A DNA stretch of 64,000 nucleotides from Bradyrhizobium iriomotense (GCF_018130765.1 NZ_JAFCJZ010000003.1:467386-531385), one strand, 5' to 3'. Positions 48,114-56,190 are shown, numbered from the stretch's first letter. The notes: generated by a model not told the origin, from the letters alone. Numbers and translations: made by a program.

Positions 48114-49373
48114 ATGTCCGTCGCGACCGCCGCCAATCAAGCCCCCGCAACCGCCGCCGAGACCGATCCCGAAACGCTCGGCTGGATGAAGGGTTTTCCG
48201 CCGGCGCCGGAGCGCACCATCACCTTCCAGAACGGCTCGTTCCGCAGCTTCCCCGAGCTGCGCTGGGCCTGGAGCAATGTCCGCCAGCTGGTGCCGACCG
48301 CGAACGTCTGGCGCGGGGCAGGGCCCGCATCCGTGCTGCCGCGCGCGGATCACGACATCGGCGCCGTCGCTTCGACCACCATGGACGGGCGCCCCATGAC
48401 CTTCGCAAACATGCTGGAGGAAACCTACACCGACGGCATCGCGGTGCTGCATCGGGGCAAGCTGATCTATGAGCGCTACTTCGGTGCGCTCAAGCCGCAC
48501 AAGCCGCATATCGCGATGTCGGTGACGAAGTCGTTCACCGGCGTGCTCGCGGGCATGCTCGTCAGCGAGGGTAAGGTTGATCCGCAGGCGCCTGTTACGG
48601 ACTATGTGCCGGAGCTGAAGGCAGGCGCGTTCGGCGACGCGCGCGTGCACGAGGTCATGGATATGACCACGGGGCTCGAATACACCGAGGTCTACACCGA
48701 CAAGAACTCGCATGTGTGGGGCCTCAGGCGTGCCAACGGCATGGCGCCGATCCCGCCTGATTATGACGGTCCGACCAATATTTTCGATTTCCTCGTCGCG
48801 CAGAAGAAGCAGGGCGAGCACGGCAAGGCCTTCGCCTACAAGACCGTCAACACCGACGTGCTCGCCTGGATCATCAGGCGCGCCAGCGGCATGGCGCTGT
48901 CCGACCTGTTGTCGGAGCGCATCTGGATTCCGATGGGTGCCGAGGAGGATGCGCATTATCACGTCGACCGCATCGGCACGGAAAGCGGTGGCGGTGGTCT
49001 CTCCACGACGGTGCGCGATCTCGCCCGCTTCGGCGAGACCATGCGTAATCGCGGCCGCTTCAACGGCCGCCAGATCGTGCCGTCACAGGTGGTCGAGGAT
49101 ATCGCGCGCGGCGGCGACCCCGAAAAGTTCAAGCCGGCCGGCTACACCACGCTGCCAGGGGCCTCCTACCGCAATCAATGGTGGGTCACGCACAACGCCC
49201 ACGGCGCCTACATGGCGCGCGGCGTCTACGGCCAGGGCATCTATGTCGACCCCAGGGCCGAGATGGTGATCGCGCGCTACGCCTCGCACCCCGTCGCCGG
49301 CAACGCCGCCAACGATCCCGTGACGCTGCCGGCCTACATGGCGCTGGCCAAGCAGTTGATGGCGGGCGGGTAG
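48114..49373 (+). CDS. Beta-lactamase-fold serine hydrolase (6-aminohexanoate-dimer hydrolase/NylB-like)
   Basis: 419 residues from the ATG after GGAGCCTGCC. The class C beta-lactamase fold has the nucleophile in SVTKSF (SxxK) and YKTVNTDVLAWII (second motif, Tyr and Asn region) and the family stretch GGGGLSTTVRDLARFGETM. The long N-terminal region (WMKGFPPAPERTITFQNG) and the layout are like NylB-type carboxylesterases and amidases rather than beta-lactamases. It lacks a signal peptide, so it is likely cytoplasmic. The physiological substrate is unknown; NylB is known for nylon oligomers but this activity cannot be assumed. Confidence 0.85.
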   Translation: MSVATAANQAPATAAETDPETLGWMKGFPPAPERTITFQNGSFRSFPELRWAWSNVRQLVPTANVWRGAGPASVLPRADHDIGAVASTTMDGRPMTFANMLEETYTDGIAVLHRGKLIYERYFGALKPHKPHIAMSVTKSFTGVLAGMLVSEGKVDPQAPVTDYVPELKAGAFGDARVHEVMDMTTGLEYTEVYTDKNSHVWGLRRANGMAPIPPDYDGPTNIFDFLVAQKKQGEHGKAFAYKTVNTDVLAWIIRRASGMALSDLLSERIWIPMGAEEDAHYHVDRIGTESGGGGLSTTVRDLARFGETMRNRGRFNGRQIVPSQVVEDIARGGDPEKFKPAGYTTLPGASYRNQWWVTHNAHGAYMARGVYGQGIYVDPRAEMVIARYASHPVAGNAANDPVTLPAYMALAKQLMAGG

Positions 49374-49456
49374 GGAGGTTTGCTGCCAAACCGCAAGATC
49401 GGTCGAGCGCGTCACGGCCGCCTGCGGCTAACTGCAGCCGCCACGGAGGAGGGACG

Positions 49457-50338
49457 ATGAAGGCGGCGCTGCAAAACTATCAGGCCCGGATGCGGCGGGT
49501 GCTGGAGCATATCGACCGGCATCTCGACGATGATCTGGACCTGGAAAGCCTGAGCGCTGTTGCAGCCTTCTCGAAATTCCATTTCCACCGGCAGTTCACG
49601 GCGACCTTCGGGCTGTCCGTGCATCGCTATGTCCAGCTCGCCCGTATGAAGCGCGCTTCCTATCGGCTGGCCTACAGTGACGCCCTTGGCGTCACGGACA
49701 TCGCGATGGATGCCGGCTACGACGCACCGGACGCTTTCGCCCGTGCCTTTCGGCAACGGTTCGGGCAATCGCCGTCGTCGTTCCGGAAATCTCCCGACTG
49801 GGAGCCGTGGCTTGCGGCCTTCGGGCCTCTCGATATCGCGAGGAGCAAGCTCATGCAGAAGACGTTTACGACCGACGACGTGACCATCCGCGACGTGCCC
49901 ACCACGAAGGTGGCGATCATGGAGCATCGGGGCGACCCGGCAACGCTTGGCGCCACCATCCAGCGCTTCATCGCCTGGCGCAGGAAGGCAGGCCTGCACC
50001 CCAGCACGAGCCCGACATTCAATGTCTGGCGCTCCGAGCGGCGGCAGGCTTCGCCTGCCGACTACAGCATGGACCTCTGTGTCGGCACCGACCAGCCGAT
50101 CGCGGGATGCGGCGACGAGATCAAGCCCGGCGAGATCCCCGGCGGCCGCTGCGCCGTGCTGCGCGTCGTCGGCTACACCGACAATCTGGAGCCCGCCGCG
50201 CTCTATCTCTATCGTGACTGGCTTCCGGCCAGCGGCGAGGAGGCCCGCGACTTCCCGATCTATTGCCAGCGGCTGAGCTTCTTCCCCGAGGTGCCGGAGC
50301 ACGAGACGGTCGCGGAGCTGTTCTTGCCGCTGAAATAG
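49457..50338 (+). CDS. AraC-family regulator with GyrI-like effector domain
   Basis: 293 residues. Two HTH motifs in the N-terminal AraC domain (LESLSAVAAFSKFHFHRQFTATFG and VTDIAMDAGYDAPDAFARAFRQRFGQSPSSFR) and a GyrI-like (SOUL/Rob-type) ligand domain at about 130-290 (DVPTTKVAIMEHRGDPATLG, CAVLRVVGY). This is the layout of Rob/SoxS-type and drug-binding regulators. The ATG at 49457 follows GGAGGAGGG. It is 83 bp after the NylB-like gene and could be co-transcribed. Confidence 0.9.
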   Translation: MKAALQNYQARMRRVLEHIDRHLDDDLDLESLSAVAAFSKFHFHRQFTATFGLSVHRYVQLARMKRASYRLAYSDALGVTDIAMDAGYDAPDAFARAFRQRFGQSPSSFRKSPDWEPWLAAFGPLDIARSKLMQKTFTTDDVTIRDVPTTKVAIMEHRGDPATLGATIQRFIAWRRKAGLHPSTSPTFNVWRSERRQASPADYSMDLCVGTDQPIAGCGDEIKPGEIPGGRCAVLRVVGYTDNLEPAALYLYRDWLPASGEEARDFPIYCQRLSFFPEVPEHETVAELFLPLK

Positions 50339-50341
50339 GTG

Positions 50342-50455
50342 CGTAGGGTGGATTGGGATGCGGCTGCGCAAAGCGCAGTCCGCGTCCGTAATCCACCATT
50401 CTGGTCAAGTCGCGCTCGTGATGGCGGGTTACGCTTCAGCTGATCCGCCCCTACG
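50342..50455. repeat. Palindromic intergenic repeat, CGTAGGG family
   Basis: Outer arms CGTAGGG (50342-50348) and CCCTACG (50449-50455). Inside is GGTGGATT and its complement, and a CTGCGC-AAA-GCGCAG hairpin. The right half (GGCGGGTTACGC, then GATCCGCC) looks like the other end of the same Bradyrhizobium-type repeat. It fills the gap between the AraC and acetyltransferase genes. Confidence 0.6.
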
Positions 50456-50499
50456 ATCTGATAGTCTCCCTGCAAAACCGTGATCCCTGGTGCCATCAC

Positions 50500-50949
50500 A
50501 TGACCGAGGCCATTATCCGCGCTGCGGCGGACCACGATCTGCCGGAGGTGCTGAACCTTTACCGGCACCTCCATCCACACGATCCGCAGTTGGAGCCGGC
50601 AGCTGCCGGGCGCGTCTGGTCGGCATTGCTGACATCGGGCTTCACGACCGTGATCGTGGCGGAGGCGGCTGAACGGCTCGTGTCCTCGTGCACGCTCGCG
50701 ATCGTGCCGAACCTGTCCCGCGGCGGCCGATCCTATGGCGTGATCGAGAATGTCGTTACGCACGGCGACTACCGCCAACAGGGCCTCGGCCGGCGGGTTC
50801 TCGCGCACGCACTCGATCTTGCCTGGAAGGCCGATTGCTACAAGGTCCTGCTGGCGACGGGTTCGAAGCGTGAGGCAACCCTGCGCTTCTATGAGGGCGC
50901 GGGCTTTCTGCGGGGCGGCAAGACCTATTTCGAAGTGCGCCGGCCCTAG
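50500..50949 (+). CDS. GNAT-family N-acetyltransferase
   Basis: 149 residues. The acetyl-CoA-binding motif A is GVIENVVTHGDYRQQGLGRRVLAHAL (QQGLGRR pyrophosphate loop), motif B is YKVLLATGSKREATLRFYEGAGF. The substrate is not predictable; related small acetyltransferases act on amines or amino acids. It is convergent with the monooxygenase gene, 8 bp apart. Confidence 0.9.
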   Translation: MTEAIIRAAADHDLPEVLNLYRHLHPHDPQLEPAAAGRVWSALLTSGFTTVIVAEAAERLVSSCTLAIVPNLSRGGRSYGVIENVVTHGDYRQQGLGRRVLAHALDLAWKADCYKVLLATGSKREATLRFYEGAGFLRGGKTYFEVRRP

Positions 50950-50957
50950 CGCGCGGA

Positions 50958-52097
50958 TCAATCCCGCGTCGCCTCGCGCATCCCGGTAAAAAACTCCACC
51001 AGGCTGAACGGTGCGCGCGCGCCGAGGCAGAGCTCCAGCATCTCATGTGCGCCGGCCGCGGCTGCTTCGCTGCGGGAGAACATCGCGGCTTCGTAAGCCG
51101 CGAGCGCGGCTTCGATGTCGTCGGGGCGCGCGGCGATGGCCTTGCCGAGCTCGGCACCGTCGAGCATTGCGAGATTCGCACCGTCGCCGGCCGGCGGCAT
51201 CACATGCGCGGCATCGCCGAGCAGCGTCACCCCGGCCACACGGTCCCAGCGATGGTCGTTCGGCAGCGCGTGGATCATGCGCGGGACCGGCGGGGTGTCG
51301 GCATCGGTGATCAAGGCGGTGAGGGCAGGCGCCCAGCCGTCGAACCCGGCCGCGATGCGTGCCGTTGCGGCAGTTGTGTCGGCGAAGTCGATGGCGGCGA
51401 TCCATTCGGCGGGCTCGTTCAAGGCGATGTAGGCGTGAAGCACGCTTCCCGGCTCGCGATGCGCAAAAATTCCTCGACCCGGCGCGACCGCGAACAGTGC
51501 GCCGCCGCCGACCGCTTCCGCTGCAGCCGGGTGCCGCGCATCGACGTCATGGAGATACATCTCGATGAACGAGGCGCCGACATAGTTTGGAGCAGCGGCC
51601 GACACCAACGGCCGCACCTTCGACCAGGCGCCATCCGCGCCGACGAGAAGTTTCGTGCTCACGCTTGAGCCATCCGCGAATGTCAGCTCGTGCCGCCCGT
51701 CGCCGCGTGCGATGACGCCGGTGAGCTTCTTGCCCCATCGGATCGTGTCTGCGGGCAGCGAGTCCAGCAGCATGCGCCGCAGGGCGCCCCGCTGCACTTC
51801 CGGCCGTCCGCCGGTGCCGTTATCGGGCTCGTCGAACAGCACCTGCGCATGCCGGTCGAGCACGCGCGAGGCCTGGCCGCCCTCGTGGATGAGGCCGCGG
51901 AATTCCTCGAACAGGCCGGCCGCCCGGATTGCGAGCTGTCCGCTGTCGTCGTGGATGTCGAGCATCCCGCCCTGCGTGCGGGCCACTATCGAAGCTTCCG
52001 CCTCGTAGATTTCCGCGCCAATGCCGTGAAGGTGCAGCACGCGGGCGAGGGCGAGGCCGCCGAGGCCTGCACCGACAATCGTGACCGGTGGCGTCAT
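50958..52097 (-). CDS. FAD-dependent monooxygenase, TetX-like
   Basis: 379 residues. FAD-binding GAGLGGLALARVLHLHG (GxGxxG at 8-14), the glutamate-ending strand (EIYEAEASI), the GD motif GVTLLGDAAHVMPPAGDGANLAMLDGAELGKAI at about 300-330, and a middle DG motif (VGADGAWSKVR). This set is the class A flavoprotein monooxygenase family and the second motif is close to TetX. Relatives inactivate tetracycline, but many others act on other aromatic compounds; resistance is not implied by sequence alone. It is divergent from a TetR-family gene with two operator-like sites between. Confidence 0.85.
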   Translation of the reverse strand: MTPPVTIVGAGLGGLALARVLHLHGIGAEIYEAEASIVARTQGGMLDIHDDSGQLAIRAAGLFEEFRGLIHEGGQASRVLDRHAQVLFDEPDNGTGGRPEVQRGALRRMLLDSLPADTIRWGKKLTGVIARGDGRHELTFADGSSVSTKLLVGADGAWSKVRPLVSAAAPNYVGASFIEMYLHDVDARHPAAAEAVGGGALFAVAPGRGIFAHREPGSVLHAYIALNEPAEWIAAIDFADTTAATARIAAGFDGWAPALTALITDADTPPVPRMIHALPNDHRWDRVAGVTLLGDAAHVMPPAGDGANLAMLDGAELGKAIAARPDDIEAALAAYEAAMFSRSEAAAAGAHEMLELCLGARAPFSLVEFFTGMREATRD

Positions 52098-52121
52098 CGG
52101 GGGAGCCTTTCAGAAGTTGAC

Positions 52122-52157
52122 TGGAACATCGTTCCATTCTATTGGAGCACCGTTCCA
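52122..52157. promoter_or_regulatory. Twin TetR-type operators between the monooxygenase and its regulator
   Basis: Two 15-bp sites: TGGAAC-ATC-GTTCCA (52122-52136, perfect arms) and TGGAGC-ACC-GTTCCA (52143-52157, one mismatch). Their centres are 21 bp apart, two helix turns, so dimers would sit on one face. They occupy the gap between the two divergent start codons. Confidence 0.7.
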
Positions 52158-52175
52158 TTCATGTCAAGAAGAGGC

Positions 52176-52859
52176 ATGGCGACCAGAACCCGAACCAAGA
52201 CCCACCGGACAGAACGGCGCACCGACGCACTCTCGCGGGAGCGGATCATTGCCGCCGCGATCGAGATCCTCGATGCCGGCGGCGAAAACGCTTTGACCGT
52301 CCGTGCGCTCGCGGCGCATCTCGCAACGGGAAGCGGGGCGATCTACTGGCACGTCGCCGACAAGGGCGAACTTCTGGCTGCTGCGACCGACGCAGTGATC
52401 GCGCGTGTCATGGGCGAGATCGTCAGCGGCGCAAAGCCGCGCGAGGCGATCCGCGCGGTTGCCCTCGGCGTGTTCGACGCGATCGATGTCCATCCGTGGG
52501 TCGGCGCCCAGCTCTTTCGCGAGCCATGGCGGCCGGCGATGCTGGAGATCATCGAGAGCGTCGGCGGACGGCTCCAGGCACTCGGCGTACCCGAGGCCGC
52601 GCAGTTCGATTCCGCATCCGCGGTGGTGCACTACATCCTCGGCGTCGCCGGGCAGAACGCAGCGAACGCGCGCTCTCATACCCCCGACACGGATCGATCC
52701 GCCTTTCTTGCGTCCGTCGCAGCGCAATGGGCTGCGCTCGACCCGGCAAGATATCCTTTCGTGCGGCAGATGGCGGCGCAGTTGCGCGATCACGACGACC
52801 GCGCGCAGTTCCTAGCCGGTGTGGATCTCATCCTTGCCGGCATCGAGACCGTCCGATAG
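52176..52859 (+). CDS. TetR-family transcriptional regulator
   Basis: 227 residues from the ATG at 52176, preceded by AGAAGAGG (an in-frame ATG at 52161 adds five codons). The N-terminal HTH is at about 25-65 (RERIIAAAIEILDAGGENALTVRALAAHLATGSGAIYWHVADK); the C-terminal part is the ligand domain. It is of the TetR class that has a TetR_C-type C-terminus (LFREPWRPAMLEIIESVGGRLQALG). It most likely represses the divergent monooxygenase and itself through the twin sites in the gap. Confidence 0.92.
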   Translation: MATRTRTKTHRTERRTDALSRERIIAAAIEILDAGGENALTVRALAAHLATGSGAIYWHVADKGELLAAATDAVIARVMGEIVSGAKPREAIRAVALGVFDAIDVHPWVGAQLFREPWRPAMLEIIESVGGRLQALGVPEAAQFDSASAVVHYILGVAGQNAANARSHTPDTDRSAFLASVAAQWAALDPARYPFVRQMAAQLRDHDDRAQFLAGVDLILAGIETVR

Positions 52860-52886
52860 CCGGGGGCCAGAGGAACCGGTCGTTTA

Positions 52887-52906
52887 ATATAAGTGTTGAC
52901 TTATAT
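52887..52906 (+). promoter_or_regulatory. ArsR-type operator ATATAAGT-N4-ACTTATAT
   Basis: A perfect 8-bp-arm inverted repeat with a 4-base spacer, 46 bp upstream of the SRPBCC gene start. AT-rich repeats of this kind, with ATA/TAT ends, are typical for the ArsR/SmtB family, and such a regulator is the second gene of this operon. Confidence 0.7.
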
Positions 52907-52952
52907 AAGTATGGATGGATATTCCTTCTTGAGGGAAGCAAGGAGGAACGCA

Positions 52953-53615
52953 ATGCAGATCGACGTCGCCAGGGTCCTGGGGCTTGTCACGCGTTCGGTG
53001 ACGAATTTCGAGAAGGACGGAAGACCGGCCAGTACGGTGACGCTGACCCGTCTCTACGAGACGGGCATCGAGGACCTCTGGGACGCGGTGACCAGCAGGG
53101 AGCGCATTCCGCGCTGGTTTGCGCCGGTCGAGGGAGACCTGCAGCTCGGGGGAAGGTACCAGGTCAAGGGCAACGCGGGCGGCACCGTCACGGCGTGTAC
53201 GCCACCGACCCATTTCGCTGCGACATGGGAATTCGGTGGCGCGACGAGCTGGATCGATGTCAGGCTGACATCGGAGCGAAATCAGGCGCGTTTGACGCTT
53301 GAGCACACCGCGATGATCGAGGATCATTGGAATCAGTTCGGTCCAGGTGCGGTCGGGATCGGTTGGGACCTCGCCCTTGCGGGACTCGAGCGATATGTTG
53401 CGACCGGGGCATCGGTCGACCACGAGACGGCCGAGGCATGGATGGTCTCGCCTGAGGGCAAGGACTTCATGACGACAAGCGGCGAATATTGGTGCGCGGC
53501 GCATGTCGCAAGCGGGATGGACCCGGCTTCGGCAAAGGAGCGCTCGGACCGAACCATCGCGTTCTATCGCGGCGAGATGCCGCCCGACGTCGCACATCCG
53601 GGCACGGGAAGCTGA
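52953..53615 (+). CDS. SRPBCC (AHSA1-type) domain protein
   Basis: 220 residues from the ATG after AAGGAGG. A START/SRPBCC fold of the AHSA1 type: VTLTRLYETGIEDLWDAVTSRERIPRWFAPVEGDLQLGGRYQVKGNAGGTV, and the rest of the cavity ITWLDVRL-like strands. A long C-terminal extension (about 170-220) follows. The family binds hydrophobic ligands or acts as chaperone partner. It is linked to an ArsR gene by a 1-bp overlap of stop and start, a common pair in which the ArsR controls the SRPBCC gene. Confidence 0.9.
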   Translation: MQIDVARVLGLVTRSVTNFEKDGRPASTVTLTRLYETGIEDLWDAVTSRERIPRWFAPVEGDLQLGGRYQVKGNAGGTVTACTPPTHFAATWEFGGATSWIDVRLTSERNQARLTLEHTAMIEDHWNQFGPGAVGIGWDLALAGLERYVATGASVDHETAEAWMVSPEGKDFMTTSGEYWCAAHVASGMDPASAKERSDRTIAFYRGEMPPDVAHPGTGS

Positions 53616-53977
53616 TGCACGTCTTCGAGGTCCTCGCCGATCCCGTCCGCCGTCGCATCCTCGAGCTGCTTGCGCCCGGGGAGATGGCGTCAGGCGAGGT
53701 CGTCGAGGCGATCGGGTCCGAGTTTGGGATCACACAGGCGGCCGTGTCGCAGCACCTCAAGGTGCTGCGCGAGAGCGGCTTTGCAACGGTTCGGGCGGAG
53801 GCGCAACGGCGCCTCTATTCGGTCGACGTCGCCGGGCTTCAGGCGGTGGACGCGTGGATCGGCCGGTTCAGGACATTCTGGGAGCCGAAGCTCGACGCGC
53901 TCGCGACCGAAATCGCGCGCGGCAAACGGGAGCGCCGCAACGCGCCGATCACCAGGCGGGGCGGGAAGAGGGCGTGA
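53615..53977 (+). CDS. ArsR-family transcriptional regulator
   Basis: 120 residues. Winged HTH: FEVLADPVRRRILELLAPGEMASGEVVEAIGSEFGITQAAVSQHLKVLRESGFATVRAEAQRRLYSV. There is no metal-binding CxC motif, so the signal is not the usual metal; this subclass usually pairs with SRPBCC genes. The start overlaps the stop of the SRPBCC gene by one base (TGATG). Autoregulation through the inverted repeat at 52887 is likely. Confidence 0.92.
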   Translation: MHVFEVLADPVRRRILELLAPGEMASGEVVEAIGSEFGITQAAVSQHLKVLRESGFATVRAEAQRRLYSVDVAGLQAVDAWIGRFRTFWEPKLDALATEIARGKRERRNAPITRRGGKRA

Positions 53978-53981
53978 GTTC

Positions 53982-54064
53982 GTAGGATGGGTAGAGCGCA
54001 GCGAAACCCATCGTTGCTCCTCCACAAAGATCCGATGGGTTTCGCTGCGCTCTACCCATCCTAC
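53982..54064. repeat. Palindromic repeat with perfect 31-bp arms
   Basis: Arms 53982-54012 and 54034-54064 are perfectly complementary over 31 bp (outer end GTAGGATGGGTAGAGCGCAG), with a 21-base loop. It starts 5 bp after the ArsR stop and is a likely transcript end for both convergent genes. The GTAGGATGGGTAGAGC family is widespread in Bradyrhizobium. Confidence 0.85.
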
Positions 54065-54091
54065 AGTCTGATAGCCGCGCACTAGCTCACC

Positions 54092-54592
54092 CTACGAGCC
54101 ACGCGACATCTTCTCGAACTTCTTCACCAGCCGCTCGCGCTTGAGCCGCGACAGCCGCTGGATCCAGAACATGCCGTCGAGCTGGTCGATCTCGTGCTGA
54201 TGGCAGACGGCGCGCAAAGTCTCCGACTCTTCGGTCTGCAGGTTGCCGTCGAGGTCCTGATAGCTGATCCGCACGCGGGCGTGACGCTGCACCTCGTCAT
54301 TGACGCCGGGCATCGAGACGCTGCCCTCGCGGTGCATGATCAGCTCGGGCGAGGCCCATGTGATCTCGGGATTGACGTAGGTGCGCGCGCCGTCCTTGGC
54401 GTCGAGCTCGAGTACGACGACGCGCAAGGGCACGCCGACATGCGGCGCGGTGATGCCGATGCCGGGCGCGGCGCGCATGGTGTCGAGCAGATCCGCGGCA
54501 AGCTCGCGCAAGCCGTCGTCGAACGCGGTGACGGGGCGGGCTGGCATTGCGAGACGGCGGTCGGGATAGCGAACGATCGGACGAATGGTCAT
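54092..54592 (-). CDS. Peptide deformylase-like protein with lost metal ligands
   Basis: 166 residues of the PDF fold. Motif I is G44-I-G-I-T-A-P-H51-V-G (Gln replaced by His51), motif II is E89-G-S91-V-S (the metal Cys replaced by Ser91) and motif III is H133-E134-I-D-Q137 (the second zinc or iron His replaced by Gln137). Only His133 of the three metal ligands is left with the catalytic Glu134. It is thus unlikely to be an active deformylase of the usual kind. It could be a decoy, use a different metal site or have a new role. The housekeeping def gene should be elsewhere. It lies head to head with a TetR gene across a 78-bp gap. Confidence 0.8.
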   Translation of the reverse strand: MTIRPIVRYPDRRLAMPARPVTAFDDGLRELAADLLDTMRAAPGIGITAPHVGVPLRVVVLELDAKDGARTYVNPEITWASPELIMHREGSVSMPGVNDEVQRHARVRISYQDLDGNLQTEESETLRAVCHQHEIDQLDGMFWIQRLSRLKRERLVKKFEKMSRGS

Positions 54593-54641
54593 GCAGGGCT
54601 CCTACCACTCACGGATGGTTGAAGCACCCCATTCTTGACGC

Positions 54642-54661
54642 ACTACCAACTGAAAGGTAGT
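54642..54661 (+). promoter_or_regulatory. Operator ACTACC-N8-GGTAGT upstream of the TetR gene
   Basis: A perfect 6-bp-arm inverted repeat that ends 9 bp before the ATG, so a bound repressor would block both transcription and, by position, the RBS region. The half ACTACCAACT-N3-AGGTA is repeated at 55323-55342 before the next gene. Confidence 0.65.
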
Positions 54662-54670
54662 TAAGTCGTC

Positions 54671-55255
54671 ATGACCAACGTTTCCTCGACCGCCGACGAC
54701 ATCCTGGCCTGCGCGCGCAGTCTGATCATCGCGGGCGGCTACAACGGCTTCAGCTACGCGGACATCGCCGACGTCGTCGGCATCCGCAAGCCGAGCATCC
54801 ACCACCATTTCGCCAGCAAGGTCGATCTGGTCCGCACCCTCGTGGCGCGCTACCGCGCGGAAGCGGAGGCGGGGCTGGCGGCGCTTGAGCGCAATGTTCC
54901 CGATCCGCGCGACCAGCTCAAAAGCTACGTTGCGTACTGGGAGGCGTGCATTGCGGATGCAACGGCGCCCTTCTGCGTTTGCGCGTTGCTCGCCAGCGAG
55001 CTTCCGATCTTGCCGGAGGAGGTCGCACTCGAAGTCCGCGCGCACTTCCGTGCGCTGGCGTCTTGGCTGATATCGGTGATGGAGCGCGGCAAGCGGAAGG
55101 GGCGGCTTCACCTCTCCAACTCAGCCAAGGTCGAAGCTGAAGGATTCATGGCAACCATTCACGGTGCCATGCTGTCCGCGCGCGCTTATGGCGATCCCAA
55201 AATGTTCGGGGTGATCACCGCACCGCTGCTGGACCGGCTGTCAGCCAAGCACTGA
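54671..55255 (+). CDS. TetR/AcrR-family transcriptional regulator
   Basis: 194 residues. HTH at about 10-55 (ADDILACARSLIIAGGYNGFSYADIADVVGIRKPSIHHHFASKVDLV). The C-terminal domain begins with RTLVARYRAEAEAGLAALERN. It has the tidy length of the class that controls transporters or membrane proteins. The gene before it on the other strand is the peptide-deformylase relative and the one after is a membrane protein; the operator sequence is shared with the latter, so it probably represses both. Confidence 0.92.
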   Translation: MTNVSSTADDILACARSLIIAGGYNGFSYADIADVVGIRKPSIHHHFASKVDLVRTLVARYRAEAEAGLAALERNVPDPRDQLKSYVAYWEACIADATAPFCVCALLASELPILPEEVALEVRAHFRALASWLISVMERGKRKGRLHLSNSAKVEAEGFMATIHGAMLSARAYGDPKMFGVITAPLLDRLSAKH

Positions 55256-55322
55256 AGACATTGGCGAGACGATGACAGCACCCCGCGCGAGCCGGGGGGA
55301 GGACGTCTAGCTGCGCGTGAAA

Positions 55323-55342
55323 ACTACCAACTAGTAGGTAAA
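55323..55342 (+). promoter_or_regulatory. Second copy of the TetR operator, before the DUF308-like gene
   Basis: ACTACCAACT-N3-AGGTA as at 54642-54661; the right end differs (GTAGGTAAA). It lies 13 bp upstream of the GTG start, over the RBS (AAAGGAGAG). Confidence 0.6.
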
Positions 55343-55354
55343 GGAGAGGCTATA

Positions 55355-55945
55355 GTGGCGCAACATCAACTGGATCTGGCTCGTGTCGAGCGCGAACGAT
55401 GGCTGAAGCAATACTATTTCCTGCGAGCGACGTTCTCCTTCGCCTGGGTCGTTGCCGCGTTTGCGGTCGGGCCGTCGTCTGCGGCGATCGCCGGCGTCCT
55501 GCTCGTGCTCTATCCGGCATGGGACGCCGCGGCCAATTTTGTCGATGGCTTGCGCAGCGGTGGGCTCAATCAAAACCGCACGCAGATGTTGAACGTCGTG
55601 GTCAGCCTTGCGACCGCGATCGCGGTCCTTCTCGCGTTGCAGGTGAGCATGAATTGGGTCCTTGGTGTGTTCGGCGCCTGGGCGATCCTGTCCGGATTGC
55701 TGCAGCTGGGGACCGCCGTGCGGCGCTGGAAAAGTTTTGGCGCGCAATGGGCCATGGTGCTCAGCGGAGGACAGTCAGCGCTCGCTGGCGCGTTCTTCAT
55801 CCTTCGGGCGACGACGCCGATGTCTCCATCGATCGCGACTGTCACGGGCTATGCCGCGGTCGGTGCGGTCTACTTCCTGGTCTCCGCCGCCTGGCTCACT
55901 GTCAGCGAATGGCGGCGTCGCGCCAGACGGGCTCAACTGGGATGA
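55355..55945 (+). CDS. DUF308/HdeD-like membrane protein
   Basis: 196 residues with about six TM helices (RATFSFAWVVAAFAVG, AAIAGVLLVLYPAWDAAANF, MLNVVVSLATAIAVLLAL, VLGVFGAWAILSGLLQLGTAVRR, SGGQSALAGAFFILR, GYAAVGAVYFLVSAAWLTV). This is the layout of DUF308 (HdeD-type) proteins of the inner membrane. HdeD in E. coli is an acid-stress protein; the general role is unclear. It begins with GTG after AAAGGAGAGGCTATA. It is the probable regulated target of the TetR gene before it. Confidence 0.8.
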   Translation: MAQHQLDLARVERERWLKQYYFLRATFSFAWVVAAFAVGPSSAAIAGVLLVLYPAWDAAANFVDGLRSGGLNQNRTQMLNVVVSLATAIAVLLALQVSMNWVLGVFGAWAILSGLLQLGTAVRRWKSFGAQWAMVLSGGQSALAGAFFILRATTPMSPSIATVTGYAAVGAVYFLVSAAWLTVSEWRRRARRAQLG

Positions 55946-55970
55946 CGCGATGGGATCGCCGGGATGATGG

Positions 55971-56093
55971 CATCATGGCGGTGCCCTGCCCGACCAGTCA
56001 AATCGCGGTCACATGATCATGATGGACCGCAATTCGGACGACGTCGCAAACCTGGTCAACGACTGGATCGGGAAGCAGGGGCTGGAGAACTAA
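55971..56093 (+). pseudogene. C-terminal fragment of an alpha/beta-hydrolase
   Basis: An in-frame remnant of about 40 codons that reads GGALPDQSNRGHMIMMDRNSDDV and then ANLVNDWIGKQGLEN before TAA. It resembles the end of alpha/beta-hydrolases, where a GHMMM-like catalytic His region is followed by an N-S-D/E-x-V-A helix and a WL/WI end. No start or nucleophile part is present, so it is a decayed or truncated gene end. Confidence 0.5.
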
Positions 56094-56186
56094 AGCATGA
56101 TCCGGAAAAGTGCGAAGCGGCTTTCTGGAAATGCGCAAACGACAACCTGAAGCGCGATGACGATTCATCCAAATCGCATCGCGCTT
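56094..56186. repeat. CATGATCCGGAAAAGTG-type repeat with hairpin
   Basis: CATGATCCGGAAAAGTG near 56096-56112 is the core of a repeat common in Bradyrhizobium. Behind it AAGCGCGATG (56150-56159) and CATCGCGCTT (56177-56186) form a perfect 10-bp stem. The element is less complete than the other palindromes. Confidence 0.45.
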
Positions 56187-56190
56187 TGGG

